Below, piece by piece: positions 1 through 8,570 of a DNA stretch of 64,000 bases. The first letter of the stretch is position 1, and each line of letters starts with the position of its first letter. The stretch is from Lachnoclostridium sp. An169. GTDB lineage: Bacteria > Bacillota > Clostridia > Lachnospirales > Lachnospiraceae. The stretch lies in contig NZ_NFKT01000009.1 of NCBI RefSeq assembly GCF_002160525.1, positions 1 to 64,000 on the forward strand, read 5' to 3'. Position numbers and translations under genes: made by a program. Under the pieces are notes generated by a model, which was given only the letters and a program-made list of their open reading frames with translations, was not told where the DNA came from and searched no databases.

Positions 1-108
1 TTATCCTATTACTTAGTAAAAGTTGGAATATAAGTTGTAGAGCCGTATACGAGACCCGTACGTACGGTTCAATGGGAGGGGCGAGATTTTATTCTCCCTC
101 TACCCTAT
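1..108 (+). mobile_element. 3' end of a group II intron (domains V and VI)
   Basis: Positions 40-70 fold as group II intron domain V. GAGCCGTA (40-47) pairs with TACGGTTC (63-70), a two-base CG bulge lies at 61-62, and TACG (48-51) pairs with CGTA (57-60) under a short loop. The GAGCCGTA...TACGGTTC pair with a CG bulge is a hallmark of bacterial introns of the Ll.LtrB kind. The next bases (74-106) can form domain VI, with a CTACCC segment that would hold the branch-point adenosine, and the intron would end near 107-108. The upper stem is a few bases shorter than the usual 34-nt domain V, so the copy may be degenerate. The maturase/reverse transcriptase would lie left of the window. Confidence 0.8.
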
Positions 109-206
109 TCTGGCTGCAAGAAACAGGTGGCGTTTGCAGGCTGATTATATTATAATATGAGTCACAAGGCGAGGAATGTGGATCGTAGTTTTTATGAAAG
201 GAAAGA

Positions 207-1342
207 ATGAAAATGACATACATTAAAACGCTTAATATAAAATCTTTCCGGGGAATATCTTCTCTGCAGTTAGATGATCTTTCACAGATTAATATTTTGA
301 CAGGCGATAATAATTCTGGAAAGACAAGTTGTTGGAAGTGCTGCAAAGCTATAGTGATCCCCAGAATTTCAAGATTTGGGGGATGTTGCTGCGGAGAAAT
401 AATCCGGGAACGGCTGACCCGCTTCTGTATTCCTATTATGAAGGTTTTTATGATCTTTTCAATATTAACAGCGAAGAGAAATGTATTGAATATACTGTTG
501 AACAGAAAGGCTCAGGGTCAGAAATAGTAGACAGAGAAAATATAAAGCTTCGTGCTAAGATTACGGAAGAGGAATTAACTGAATCAGAATATTGCAAGAT
601 TCAAGGTATTGCTTTATCTCACCAAAAAGCAAGCGGCGAATTGGAGGAGTTTACGCATAATGTGAACAAAATGGAAGTTGAAATAATGATTAATGATAAA
701 GCTGTGTCATCAGGCTATGTGTTCGAGGGACAGCGTCGGATTGAAGGGGGCAGCCAGATGTCGTTGGCAAAGCCGGAGCATAATGTGGTGTATATTTCGC
801 CATCCCGGCATACAGGTGCAGAAATTTATCTTACAGACATATTAAAATATCCGGAATTATATGAGGAAATGCTTGAAATATTACGTGATTATGACAAAAA
901 TATTATCAGTATCAACTATGATAATGACAAGCGGTATTCCGGAAGAGGAATTTATAAAATCCTTTCAAAATCCTATAAAGAAGCCCTACCGCTTAATGTA
1001 TATGGTGATGGCATGAAAAAAGCAATTCTTTTGATGAGTGCTGTTCTGAAAGCCCAGAATGGTATTTTGCTGTTGGACGAATTTGAGACAGCTATTCATA
1101 CCTCAGCCATGGACAGGACATTCCGGTGGATACTCGAAAACTGTCTGAAACTGAATGTGCAGGTGTTCCTGACGTCTCACAGCAGAGAAGCAATCGATAA
1201 AGTATTGAAATGTTCCGAAAATGTGAGAAAGCAGACGGCACTTTATACGCTTTATAAAGAAGAAGACAGGATTTCCGTAAGGCGGCTGACAGGAGATAAG
1301 GCTTTGGAAGTGCAGGATGAAATGGGATTGGAGTTGAGATAA
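207..1342 (+). pseudogene. AAA (OLD-like/AAA_21) ATPase, broken by a single-base frameshift
   Basis: Two overlapping frames make one protein. The first (from ATG 207, preceded by AAGGAAAG) gives MKMTYIKTLNIKSFRG and the Walker A motif GDNNSGKTS. At about 327-329 one base is missing and the protein continues in the next frame as LLEVLQSYSDPQNF through to 1342. The C-terminal half holds the Walker B-like GILLLDEFE and the switch motif FLTSHSREAI. The whole is about 375 residues, normal for small stand-alone AAA_21/OLD-type ATPases, which often belong to phage-defence or overcoming-lysogeny pairs. The frameshift is right after Walker A, so no functional ATPase is expected unless it is a sequencing error. 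AT-rich codon use differs from the transporter genes to the right, consistent with transfer on the intron-bearing island. Confidence 0.75.
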
Positions 1343-1343
1343 G

Positions 1344-1370
1344 ATGAACAGTAATGTTATTGCTATTTAG
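1344..1370 (+). pseudogene. Stub of a second gene downstream of the ATPase
   Basis: An ATG one base after the ATPase stop opens MNSNVIAI and then meets TAG at 1368. The tight spacing and the start resemble the small partner genes (DUF3226/TOPRIM-like) that often follow AAA_21 ATPases. Only this start remains, and the sequence after it is a pair of hairpins. This is inference from position and eight residues; a chance ORF cannot be excluded. Confidence 0.3.
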
Positions 1371-1371
1371 A

Positions 1372-1411
1372 GGGCACGCATCCGCGTGTCCTCGTGCCGT
1401 TTTCGGCACGA
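1372..1411. repeat. Two adjacent perfect hairpins at the island edge
   Basis: GGGCACGC/GCGTGTCC (1372-1391, four-base loop, one G-U pair) is followed without a gap by TCGTGCCG/CGGCACGA (1392-1411, TTTT loop). No clear U-tract follows on the plus strand. They lie between the stub gene and the point where the ABC permease gene breaks off. They could be a terminator pair, a REP-like element or the end of a mobile element. Confidence 0.6.
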
Positions 1412-1435
1412 TAGTCAAAGTGTCTTTTTGTGTCG

Positions 1436-2134
1436 TCAGCTCAAAACCTGGCTGCTGTAGATAATCAGATATCCCAGCCCGTTTCTCGCTGCCAGAAATT
1501 CTCCGATTACCACGCCCACCAGGCACAGCCCGATGTTGACCTTCATGTTGCTGATGATCGTGGGGACGGAACCCGGCAGCACGACTTTGAACAGCGCATG
1601 GCGGCGGCTGCCGTGGAGCGTGTAGATCAGTTTGATTTTCTCCTGATCAACGGTGGTAAAACCGGTGTAAAGATTCATGATGCTTCCGAAGATGGCCACG
1701 GACATTCCCGCCACGATGATGGTGGTCGGCGTTGCGCCGAGCCAGACGATGAGAAGCGGCGCCATGGCGGACTTGGGAAGGCTGTTCAGCACGACCAGAT
1801 AGGGCTCCAGAATCTCGGAAAGCCTGCGGCTGCACCAGAGGAGCACTGCCGCGAGGACACTGAGTACGGTCACAAGGAGAAAACTTGCAATGGTTTCATA
1901 CAGTGTCACTCCAATGTGGAGAAAGATGGAGCGGTCCAGAACCATTTCCCAGAAACACAGGGCGATCCGGGAAGGACTGCTGAAGATAAAGGAATCAATG
2001 ATTCCGGTATCCGAGCAGACTTCCCAGAGAACGAGAAAGAGGATGAGGATCAGGATTCTGGCTGTCAGAATGAAGTACCTGCGGCGCTTCATCCGGCGAA
2101 GATACTGTTTCTGTCCGGGAGTTATTTTAGTCAT
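1436..2134 (-). pseudogene. ABC transporter permease (SsuC/TauC family), 3'-truncated
   Basis: Membrane subunit of a nitrate/sulfonate/taurine-type (NitT/TauT) ABC importer. It contains an N-terminal transmembrane helix, the BPD_transp_1 core and the family sequence LNSLPKSAMAPLLIVWLG (coupling-loop region), then GEFLAARNGLGYLIIYSSQV. Intact relatives continue about 30-35 residues with a last membrane helix. Here the frame ends after two more residues (LS, stop), where the intron-bearing island begins. I place the start at 2134: the ATG follows AAGGAGCT and overlaps the ATPase stop by a few bases, whereas the longer frame lacks a good site. It is probably non-functional because the last helix is missing. 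No substrate-binding protein gene is visible, so the substrate is unknown. Confidence 0.75.
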
Positions 2135-2894
2135 CTTGATTGAGCTCCTTCCATATTTTGTTGAAAAAGGTCTTAAATTCCGGGGCATTCCGGCGGTTCA
2201 GCGGCGTGTCGTTTTCCAGATGGAAAGAAACCGGGACCACACAGGCGATAGACGCGGGACGCCGGGTTAGAACGATGACTCTGTCGGAGAGGCTGACTGC
2301 CTCGGACAGATCGTGTGTGACCAGAAGGGCGGTTTTCCCGGAGTTCCGGATGATCTGGCCGATATCATCACTTACCTTCAGGCGTGTCTGATAGTCCAGG
2401 GCGGAAAAAGGCTCATCGAGCAGGAGCAGTTCCGGATCCAGAATCAGAGTGCGGATCAGGGCGGCTCTCTGGCGCATTCCTCCGGACAGTTCGGAGGGCC
2501 GGGATGCGGCAAACTGTTTCAGCCCGTACTGGGCGAGCAGCTCATTTGCCTTTCTGCGGGATGCGGCGTCAACTTTTCCGCGGATCTCCAGGCCCAGAAG
2601 TACATTGCGGTAAACGGTGCGCCATTCAAACAGATGGTCATGCTGGAGCATGTAGCCGATATTTTCGTGATTGTCGGAGAGCGGTTTTCCTGCGAGCAGG
2701 ATCTGGCCGGATTCGGGCCGCATCAGTCCTGCAATCAGCGAGAGCAGTGTGGATTTGCCGCAGCCCGATGGCCCGACGACAGCAGTGAAACTTCCGGGTT
2801 CCAGGGTAAAAGAAATATCGGACAGGGCTTTTGTCTCCCCGTCCAATGTGTGGTAGGAATAGTTTATATTTTTCAGTTCCAGAATTGGTTCCAT
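2127..2894 (-). CDS. ABC transporter ATP-binding protein (SsuB/TauB family)
   Basis: Cytoplasmic ATPase of the same importer as the permease that follows it. 255 residues, the usual length. Walker A is GPSGCGKST (about residues 41-49), the Q-loop lies in YMLQHDHLFEW, the ABC signature is LSGGMRQRAALIR and Walker B is LLLLDEPFSALD, with an H-loop histidine in LLVTHDLSEA. The start ATG at 2894 follows GGGAGGT. The gene overlaps its partner permease by eight bases, so the two were co-translated. With the permease truncated this ATPase probably has no working partner here. The family imports sulfonates, taurine, nitrate, pyrimidine precursors or guanidine-related compounds; the sequence does not say which. 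Confidence 0.9.
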   Translation of the reverse strand: MEPILELKNINYSYHTLDGETKALSDISFTLEPGSFTAVVGPSGCGKSTLLSLIAGLMRPESGQILLAGKPLSDNHENIGYMLQHDHLFEWRTVYRNVLLGLEIRGKVDAASRRKANELLAQYGLKQFAASRPSELSGGMRQRAALIRTLILDPELLLLDEPFSALDYQTRLKVSDDIGQIIRNSGKTALLVTHDLSEAVSLSDRVIVLTRRPASIACVVPVSFHLENDTPLNRRNAPEFKTFFNKIWKELNQDD

Positions 2895-3175
2895 AGGGTA
2901 CCTCCCATCCTTTTTTGCATTTTTCGGTTCGTGCCGCAGGAGACGGGATGTTACCGGTATTACCTGCAGGCGTTGACTGTTCTATAATGATAATGTATGA
3001 AAATAAGTCAGATCCGGTTACAGCAGGCAGCGCTGTGTTTCCTGCCGGTGCCGGCTGCCGGGGGAAAAACGGCTATGCAAAATACTGCCGTTTTTGTTGT
3101 GCGGAACATGAAAAAGAAGTATAATGAAAGCAGGTGAAAACGGACGTAAAAATATCGGAAAAAGGAGGGATATTT
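2895..3175. promoter_or_regulatory. Divergent intergenic region with a terminator-like hairpin
   Basis: This gap separates the minus-strand ABC genes from the cytidylate-kinase-like gene. AAAAACGGC (3065-3073) and GCCGTTTTT (3087-3095) form a perfect nine-base stem, terminator-like on both strands. On the plus strand TTGACT (2974-2979) is followed after 17 bases by TATGAA (2997-3002), a weak promoter candidate for the kinase gene; the hairpin would then sit in its leader. GC-rich inverted pieces (TGCCGG, GCCGGC) lie between. I saw no riboswitch that I could defend. Confidence 0.45.
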
Positions 3176-3793
3176 ATGTCAGGATACAAAATTGTTACAA
3201 TCGGCCGTCAGTTTGGAAGCGGCGGGCGGGAGATCGGACAGAAGCTCGCGAAGCGGCTGGAGATTCCTCTTTATGATCACCGTCTGGTGAGTATGGCGGC
3301 GAAGGAGCTGGGGATCAAACAGTCAGTTGCGGCGAAGGTGGACGAGGAAAGTCTGAATGCCTTTCTGTCGGGATATCAGGTAAATACGACGACTTACTCC
3401 CAGTTTATTAATGCAGCTTCCTACATCTATTCGCTGAATGAGGATGTCTATGAAAAACAGAAACAGATCATCCTGACACTGGCGGCAAAAGGCCCGTGTG
3501 TGATTATCGGACGCTGTGCAGACTATATTCTCAGGGACAGCTATGAGTGTGTCAACGTCTTTATCTGTGCCAGCCGGAAAGACCGGATTGCCCGTATTAT
3601 GGAGCGGTATGATCTGACGGAGCGCAAGGCTGCGGCGAAAATCCGCAAGACGGACCGGGACAGAAAATATTATTATGAGGATCACACCGGATATGACTGG
3701 GGCAGCATCGATTCCCATCAGGCGCTGCTTAACGTCAGCCTTCTCGGGCAGGAGAAGATCGTAGATATCCTGGAAAAAATGTACCGCGGATAA
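3176..3793 (+). CDS. Cytidylate kinase-like family protein
   Basis: A 205-residue P-loop protein of the cytidylate-kinase-like family (PF13189), common in Firmicutes. The N-terminus IVTIGRQFGSGGREIGQKLA carries the modified P-loop (GRQFGSGGREIG), and IIGRCADYIL with the Arg-rich stretch RKDRIARIMERYDL corresponds to the lid region. Members resemble Cmk, but their substrate is not established, so CMP kinase activity is inference only. The start at 3176 is chosen because AAAGGAGGG lies six bases before it; an upstream in-frame ATG at 3134 lacks such a site. Ogt follows 29 bases later and is probably co-transcribed. Confidence 0.88.
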   Translation: MSGYKIVTIGRQFGSGGREIGQKLAKRLEIPLYDHRLVSMAAKELGIKQSVAAKVDEESLNAFLSGYQVNTTTYSQFINAASYIYSLNEDVYEKQKQIILTLAAKGPCVIIGRCADYILRDSYECVNVFICASRKDRIARIMERYDLTERKAAAKIRKTDRDRKYYYEDHTGYDWGSIDSHQALLNVSLLGQEKIVDILEKMYRG

Positions 3794-3822
3794 ATACTAA
3801 GGGCAGACAGGAGGAATCATGT

Positions 3823-4386
3823 ATGCAGTACATCAGCCATTACCGGTCACCCCTGGGAGGAATGCTCCTGGCGGCGGATGAACAGGGACTTACAGGACTG
3901 TGGTTTGAAGGGCAGAAATATTTTGCCCTTCATCTTATTGATGGAGAGACGGAGGAGAGAGAGATTCCGCTGTTCGGAGAGGTAAAGCGGTGGCTTGATA
4001 TTTATTTTTCGGGGAAGGAACCGGATTTTAAAGTCCCGCTCCACCTGCAGGGGACCGCTTTTCAGAGAGAAGTGTGGGAGATCCTCTGCGGCATCCCGTA
4101 CGGAAAAACGGTAACCTACGGGGAGATTGCCGGGAAAGTCACACAGAACCGGAGAAATTTACAGATATCTTCGAAAACGCCTTCATATGCATCCGCGCGG
4201 ACATCTCCCCGTGCTGTGGGCGGTGCTGTGGGACACAATCCGGTTTCTGTCATTGTGCCCTGCCACCGGGTCATCGGGGCGGATGGAAGCCTGACAGGAT
4301 ATGCGGGCGGCACGGACAGGAAGGTGAAGCTTCTGAAACTGGAAAATGTGGATTTGAATTTGCTGAATGAGGAGAAGAACAGATGA
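3823..4386 (+). CDS. ogt: Methylated-DNA--[protein]-cysteine S-methyltransferase
   Basis: Repairs O6-alkylguanine by moving the alkyl group to its own cysteine. 187 residues. The N-terminal Ogt domain (SPLGGMLLAADEQGL) is followed by the DNA-binding domain with FQREVWEILCGIPYGKTVTY and the active-site motif IVPCHRVIG (Cys near residue 148). Between the helix-turn-helix and the active site there is an extra stretch of about 15-20 residues (TQNRRNLQISSKTPSYASAR) not usual in this family; the frame stays open and the flanking motifs are intact. The start follows AGGAGG. The stop overlaps the next ATG (ATGA), so the two genes form an operon. Confidence 0.92.
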   Translation: MQYISHYRSPLGGMLLAADEQGLTGLWFEGQKYFALHLIDGETEEREIPLFGEVKRWLDIYFSGKEPDFKVPLHLQGTAFQREVWEILCGIPYGKTVTYGEIAGKVTQNRRNLQISSKTPSYASARTSPRAVGGAVGHNPVSVIVPCHRVIGADGSLTGYAGGTDRKVKLLKLENVDLNLLNEEKNR

Positions 4387-5195
4387 GACTTGGAATTAAT
4401 TTTACACCGAAACACAGAACCCCGGAGGAGTGGGGAGATATCCTCGTTGCGGAAGGATTTTCCGCAGCGTCATTTCCAACCGACTACCGCGCAAAGCAGT
4501 CCCTGATCGACGCTTATGTAAAGGCGGCGCAGGAGCGGGATATCCGGATTGCAGAAGTGGGAATCTGGGATTCTCCCTTTTCTCCGGACAAGGAGAAAGC
4601 AAAAAAGGCACGTGAAAAGTGTCTGGAGCAGTTCCGGCTGGCAGAGTATATCCATGCAGACTGCTGTGTAAATGTATCCGGCGCAGCAGGGCCGGTATGG
4701 TGCGGATGTTACAGAGAAAATTTTTCGGAGGAGCTTTACGGGAAAAATGTAGAGTTTATTCAGGAACTGTGCGACCGGGTAAAGCCGGAACATACCTGTT
4801 TTGCCCTGGAACCCATGCAGTGGATGGTTCCGGATTCGCCGGAACAGTATGTAAAGATTCTCAGGGACGTGGACCGGGAAGGGTTCGCGGTTCACATGGA
4901 TATTGTAAATTTTATCAAAGATCCTTATACTTACACTCATCAGGAAGAACTGATCCGGAGGACGTTTGCCCTCCTTGGGGACAGGATTGCAAGCTGTCAT
5001 CTGAAGGACTGTACCATGGAGGAAGGACTGACCGTGAAGATCCGAGAGGTGCTTCCGGGAACAGGAAATGCAGACATTCCGGTCTATCTGGAGGAAATCA
5101 AACGGTTGGATAAAGACATGCCGGTGCTTCTGGAGCATCTGCCGGAACTGGAGCAGTACAGAAGCGCTGCAGAATATGTGAGGCAGCTGCTCTGA
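4383..5195 (+). CDS. Sugar phosphate isomerase/epimerase (xylose isomerase-like TIM barrel)
   Basis: A 270-residue single-domain TIM barrel of the AP_endonuc_2/xylose isomerase-like family. Metal-binding acidic and histidine residues typical of the family are visible: the Glu of CFALEPMQW, the Asp of VHMDIVNF, the His of ASCHLKD and the Glu of VLLEHLPE near the C-terminus. Family members isomerise or epimerise sugars, inositol derivatives or hydroxypyruvate; the substrate cannot be told here. It overlaps the ogt stop codon by ATGA, so translation is probably coupled. No sugar kinase or transporter genes are next to it. Confidence 0.85.
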   Translation: MRLGINFTPKHRTPEEWGDILVAEGFSAASFPTDYRAKQSLIDAYVKAAQERDIRIAEVGIWDSPFSPDKEKAKKAREKCLEQFRLAEYIHADCCVNVSGAAGPVWCGCYRENFSEELYGKNVEFIQELCDRVKPEHTCFALEPMQWMVPDSPEQYVKILRDVDREGFAVHMDIVNFIKDPYTYTHQEELIRRTFALLGDRIASCHLKDCTMEEGLTVKIREVLPGTGNADIPVYLEEIKRLDKDMPVLLEHLPELEQYRSAAEYVRQLL

Positions 5196-5247
5196 ATCCT
5201 CTTTATGTGAGAATTATTTTTATAGAGACAGCACAGGAGATATGGCA

Positions 5248-5895
5248 ATGAATGTACAGAAAGTAAACTATCAGAAAGAGCTGGAAAAACTGCTGAATAA
5301 GATCACGGAGGAAGGAAGAACGCCGTCGCTTCTGCTGCACAGCTGCTGCGCGCCATGCAGCAGCTATGTGATGGAGTATCTTTCCGAATATTTTTCGATT
5401 ACGATCTTTTATTATAATCCCAATATCTATCCGGAGAGCGAGTATACAAAACGGATTCTGGAGCAGCAGAAACTGATTGGGGACATGCATTTTACCCATC
5501 CGGTTTCCTTCCTGGCGGGGAAGTATGACAGGGAGAGATTTTACCGGATGGCGGAGGGAATGGAACATTTAAAAGAGGGCGGCGCGCGCTGCATGAAATG
5601 CTATGAACTGCGGCTTTCCGAGACGGCAAGGCAGGCGGCGGCAGGGGGATTCGAGTATTTTACCACCACTTTAAGCATCAGCCCTCTGAAAAACGCACAG
5701 AAACTCAACGAGATCGGCCTTGCTGTGGGCGAAAAATACGGTGTGAAATATCTGGTTTCGGATTTTAAAAAGAAAAACGGATATAAGCGTTCCGTGGAGC
5801 TGTCGAACGAGTACGGACTGTACCGCCAGGATTACTGCGGGTGCGAATTCTCCCTGGCACAGCGTGAGCAGGAACGTTCATTTTCCGCCAGGTGA
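5248..5895 (+). CDS. queH: Epoxyqueuosine reductase QueH
   Basis: Last step of queuosine tRNA modification: reduces epoxyqueuosine to queuosine. It is the DUF208-type enzyme that replaces QueG in many anaerobes. The iron-sulfur and metal cysteines of the family are present: LLLHSCCAPCSSYVMEYL near the N-terminus, RCMKCYELRL in the middle and DYCGCEFS near the C-terminus, together with the FYYNPNIYP substrate-region motif. About 215 residues, normal length. I place the start at 5248 because AGGAGA ends seven bases before it; an ATG at 5242 would be only one base from the site. No other queuosine gene is in the window. Confidence 0.9.
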   Translation: MNVQKVNYQKELEKLLNKITEEGRTPSLLLHSCCAPCSSYVMEYLSEYFSITIFYYNPNIYPESEYTKRILEQQKLIGDMHFTHPVSFLAGKYDRERFYRMAEGMEHLKEGGARCMKCYELRLSETARQAAAGGFEYFTTTLSISPLKNAQKLNEIGLAVGEKYGVKYLVSDFKKKNGYKRSVELSNEYGLYRQDYCGCEFSLAQREQERSFSAR

Positions 5896-5940
5896 CCGCT
5901 GCGAAAAATTAACGTTTTACATTTTAAAGTAGACATGTAA

Positions 5941-6033
5941 CACTTTAGTGTGTTAAACTAAGGAGAAAATGCAGAGCACGGGATACTCCCGGGCCTGCTT
6001 TTTTGAAAAGACAATAAGGAAGGAAAACAGGAA
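5941..6033 (+). promoter_or_regulatory. argH leader: palindrome, short leader ORF and attenuator-like hairpin
   Basis: ACACTTTAGTGT (in 5939-5952) is a perfect short palindrome in an AT-rich stretch that probably includes the argH promoter. AAGGAG (5960-5965) then precedes an ATG (5969) opening a 37-codon frame rich in Arg codons that overlaps the argH start. Its first codons coincide with a hairpin, GCAG...CTGC with inner CGGGA/TCCCG (5971-5998), followed by six T (5999-6004), which looks like an intrinsic terminator. The arrangement suggests attenuation. This is inference from sequence only. Confidence 0.4.
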
Positions 6034-7413
6034 ATGGCACAGTTATGGGGAGGCCGTTTCACGAAAGAGACGGACCAGTTAGTGTATAATTTTAACGCTT
6101 CGATCTCCTTTGACAAGCGTTTCTATGCGCAGGATATCCGGGGCAGCATCGCCCATGTGACTATGCTTGCGAAGCAGGGCATCCTCACAGAGGATGAAAA
6201 AGAGAAGATTATAGACGGCCTGGAGGGAATCCGCAGAGATGTGGAGAATGGAAGCCTTCCGATTACGGAAGAGTATGAGGATATCCACAGTTTTGTGGAG
6301 GCGAATCTGATCGACCGGATCGGGGATGCGGGCAAGAAGCTCCACACCGGACGGAGCAGAAATGACCAGGTTGCCCTTGACATGAAGCTGTATATCCGGG
6401 ATGAAATTGTGGAGCTTGACGGGCTTCTGAAGGATATGCTGAATGTTCTTCTGAAACTGATGGAGGAGAATACGGAGACTTATATGCCGGGCTTCACCCA
6501 TCTGCAGAAAGCCCAGCCGGTTACTCTGGCACACCACATGGGGGCATATTTTGAGATGTTCAAAAGAGACCGCTCCCGGATGAAAGATATTTATAAAAGA
6601 ATGAATACCTGTCCGCTCGGAGCAGGGGCCCTTGCGGGGACGACCTATCCGCTGGACAGGGAATATACGGCGGAGCTTCTTGATTTTGACGGACCTACGC
6701 TCAACAGTATGGATTCTGTCTCTGACCGGGATTATCTGATCGAGCTGTTGTCCGCCATGTCCACTGTGATGATGCATCTGAGCCGGTTCTCGGAGGAAGT
6801 GATCATCTGGAACTCCAACGAGTACCGTTTCGTTGAGATCGACGACGCCTACAGCACGGGAAGCAGCATTATGCCCCAGAAGAAGAATCCGGATATTGCG
6901 GAGCTTGTCCGGGGCAAGACAGGACGTGTCTACGGTGCGCTGATGGGACTGCTGACTACGATGAAAGGCATTCCGCTTGCCTATAATAAAGACATGCAGG
7001 AAGACAAGGAGATGGTGTTCGACGCCATTGACACCACCAAGGGATGCCTGGCACTGTTCACGGGGATGCTTCAGACGATGAAGTTCAACAAATCCCGGAT
7101 GGAGGACAGCGCAAAACACGGGTTTACCAACGCCACGGATGCGGCAGACTATCTGGTGAATCACGGAGTACCGTTCCGGGATGCCCACGGAATTGTGGGG
7201 CGGTTGGTGCTGTACTGTATCGACAAAGGAATCGCCCTGGATGACATGAGCCTGGAAGAGTTCAAAGCGATCTCGCCGGTGTTTGAGGAAGATATCTATG
7301 ACGCCATCAGTATGAAGACGTGCGTAGAGATGCGCAATACCCTGGGGGCGCCGGGAAAGGCGGCGATGGAGAAAGTGATCGCCATCGAGAAGGCTTATTT
7401 GGCAGGAGAATAA
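6034..7413 (+). CDS. argH: Argininosuccinate lyase
   Basis: Cleaves argininosuccinate to arginine and fumarate, the last step of arginine synthesis. 459 residues, the usual length. The N-terminus [14 protein letters not shown] is diagnostic, the catalytic region [13 protein letters not shown] (about residues 107-119) is intact, and the superfamily signature [12 protein letters not shown] (about 278-289) holds the catalytic serine loop. AAGGAAGG precedes the start. No other arg genes are nearby; the gene heads a run of amino-acid biosynthesis genes on the same strand (asd, leuC, leuD, thrC), 35 bases before asd, so co-transcription is plausible. Confidence 0.97.
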   Translation: MAQLWGGRFTKETDQLVYNFNASISFDKRFYAQDIRGSIAHVTMLAKQGILTEDEKEKIIDGLEGIRRDVENGSLPITEEYEDIHSFVEANLIDRIGDAGKKLHTGRSRNDQVALDMKLYIRDEIVELDGLLKDMLNVLLKLMEENTETYMPGFTHLQKAQPVTLAHHMGAYFEMFKRDRSRMKDIYKRMNTCPLGAGALAGTTYPLDREYTAELLDFDGPTLNSMDSVSDRDYLIELLSAMSTVMMHLSRFSEEVIIWNSNEYRFVEIDDAYSTGSSIMPQKKNPDIAELVRGKTGRVYGALMGLLTTMKGIPLAYNKDMQEDKEMVFDAIDTTKGCLALFTGMLQTMKFNKSRMEDSAKHGFTNATDAADYLVNHGVPFRDAHGIVGRLVLYCIDKGIALDDMSLEEFKAISPVFEEDIYDAISMKTCVEMRNTLGAPGKAAMEKVIAIEKAYLAGE

Positions 7414-7448
7414 AGAGATAAATTTCAGAAAGAAAAAGGAGAAGAGAA

Positions 7449-8534
7449 ATGGATCAGAAATTGAAAGTAGGAATTCTTGGAGCAACAGGCATGGTAGGAC
7501 AGAGATTTATCGCTCTGCTTGAGAACCATCCCTGGTTTGAGGTTGTGACTGTGGCGGCGAGTCCGCGTTCCGCAGGAAAGACTTACGAGGAGGCTGTTGG
7601 AGACCGCTGGAAAATGGACACTCCCATGCCGGAAGCAGTAAAGAAGCTTGTGGTGCTCAATGTAAACGATGTGGAGCATGTTGCGTCTACCGTTGATTTT
7701 GTGTTCAGCGCAGTAGATATGTCGAAAGAAGAGATCAAAGCCATTGAGGAAGAGTACGCAAAGACAGAGACTCCGGTTGTGTCCAACAACAGCGCGCACC
7801 GCTGGACTCCGGATGTGCCGATGGTGGTGCCGGAGATCAATGCAGATCATTTTGATGTGATTCCGGACCAGAAGAAGCGTCTGGGAACAACAAGAGGATT
7901 CATCGCGGTAAAACCGAACTGCTCCATCCAGAGCTATGCTCCCTGCCTGGCGGCATGGAAAGAATTCGGACCGAAAGAGCTTGTAGTGACAACCTATCAG
8001 GCGATTTCCGGAGCCGGAAAGACCTTTAAGGACTGGCCGGAGATGGTTGGAAACATCATCCCGTTTATCGGCGGAGAAGAGGAGAAGAGCGAGCAGGAGC
8101 CTCTCCGTGTTCTGGGCAAAGTGGAGAACGGACAGATCGTGAAGGCAGAGCTTCCGAAGATCACCTGCCAGTGCGTGCGTGTTCCGGTACTCAACGGACA
8201 TACAGCGGCAGTGTTCATTAACTTTGAGAAAAAGCCGACGAAGGAGCAGCTCATCGAGAAGCTTGTGAACTTCAAAGGATTTCCGCAGGAAGCAGGACTT
8301 CCAAGCGCACCGAAGCAGTTTATCCAGTATCTGGAAGAGGACAACCGTCCCCAGGTGACACTGGATGTGGATTATGAGAACGGCATGGGCGTTTCTATCG
8401 GCCGTCTCAGAGAGGACAGCATGTATGACTTCAAGTTCATCGGCCTGTCCCACAATACAGTGAGAGGTGCGGCCGGCGGAGCTGTTCTCTGTGCGGAGGC
8501 GCTGACTGCGAAGGGATATATTGCGAAAAAGTAA
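7449..8534 (+). CDS. asd: Aspartate-semialdehyde dehydrogenase
   Basis: Makes aspartate semialdehyde for threonine, methionine and lysine synthesis. 361 residues with the NADP-binding GILGATGMVGQRF at the N-terminus, the catalytic cysteine in VKPNCSIQS and the family stretch YQAISGAGKTFKDWPEM. The sequence and the missing short bacterial loops point to the archaeal/fungal-type subfamily of ASADH, which is frequent in Clostridia. The start follows an A-rich AAAAGGAGAAG site. thrC lies downstream in the same direction, consistent with threonine supply. Confidence 0.96.
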   Translation: MDQKLKVGILGATGMVGQRFIALLENHPWFEVVTVAASPRSAGKTYEEAVGDRWKMDTPMPEAVKKLVVLNVNDVEHVASTVDFVFSAVDMSKEEIKAIEEEYAKTETPVVSNNSAHRWTPDVPMVVPEINADHFDVIPDQKKRLGTTRGFIAVKPNCSIQSYAPCLAAWKEFGPKELVVTTYQAISGAGKTFKDWPEMVGNIIPFIGGEEEKSEQEPLRVLGKVENGQIVKAELPKITCQCVRVPVLNGHTAAVFINFEKKPTKEQLIEKLVNFKGFPQEAGLPSAPKQFIQYLEEDNRPQVTLDVDYENGMGVSIGRLREDSMYDFKFIGLSHNTVRGAAGGAVLCAEALTAKGYIAKK

Positions 8535-8570
8535 GAATATTCTTGCAAAATATAAAGGAGGATGCTGAAA

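Noticed and set aside
1430-2143. 237-codon plus-strand frame opposite the ABC permease
   Set aside because: Antisense shadow with a composition unlike protein; the permease motifs on the minus strand are clear.
2895-3000. TPP riboswitch-like stretch (GGTAATACCGG on the minus strand) before the ABC ATPase
   Set aside because: The CTGAGA core and the pairing stems are missing.
2915-3124. 69-codon ORF with several cysteines upstream of the cytidylate-kinase-like gene
   Set aside because: No ribosome site, it spans a terminator-like hairpin and shows no known family.
6079-7485. 468-codon frame opposite argH
   Set aside because: It is the antisense shadow of a well-supported gene; its product is His/Arg-rich and unlike any family.
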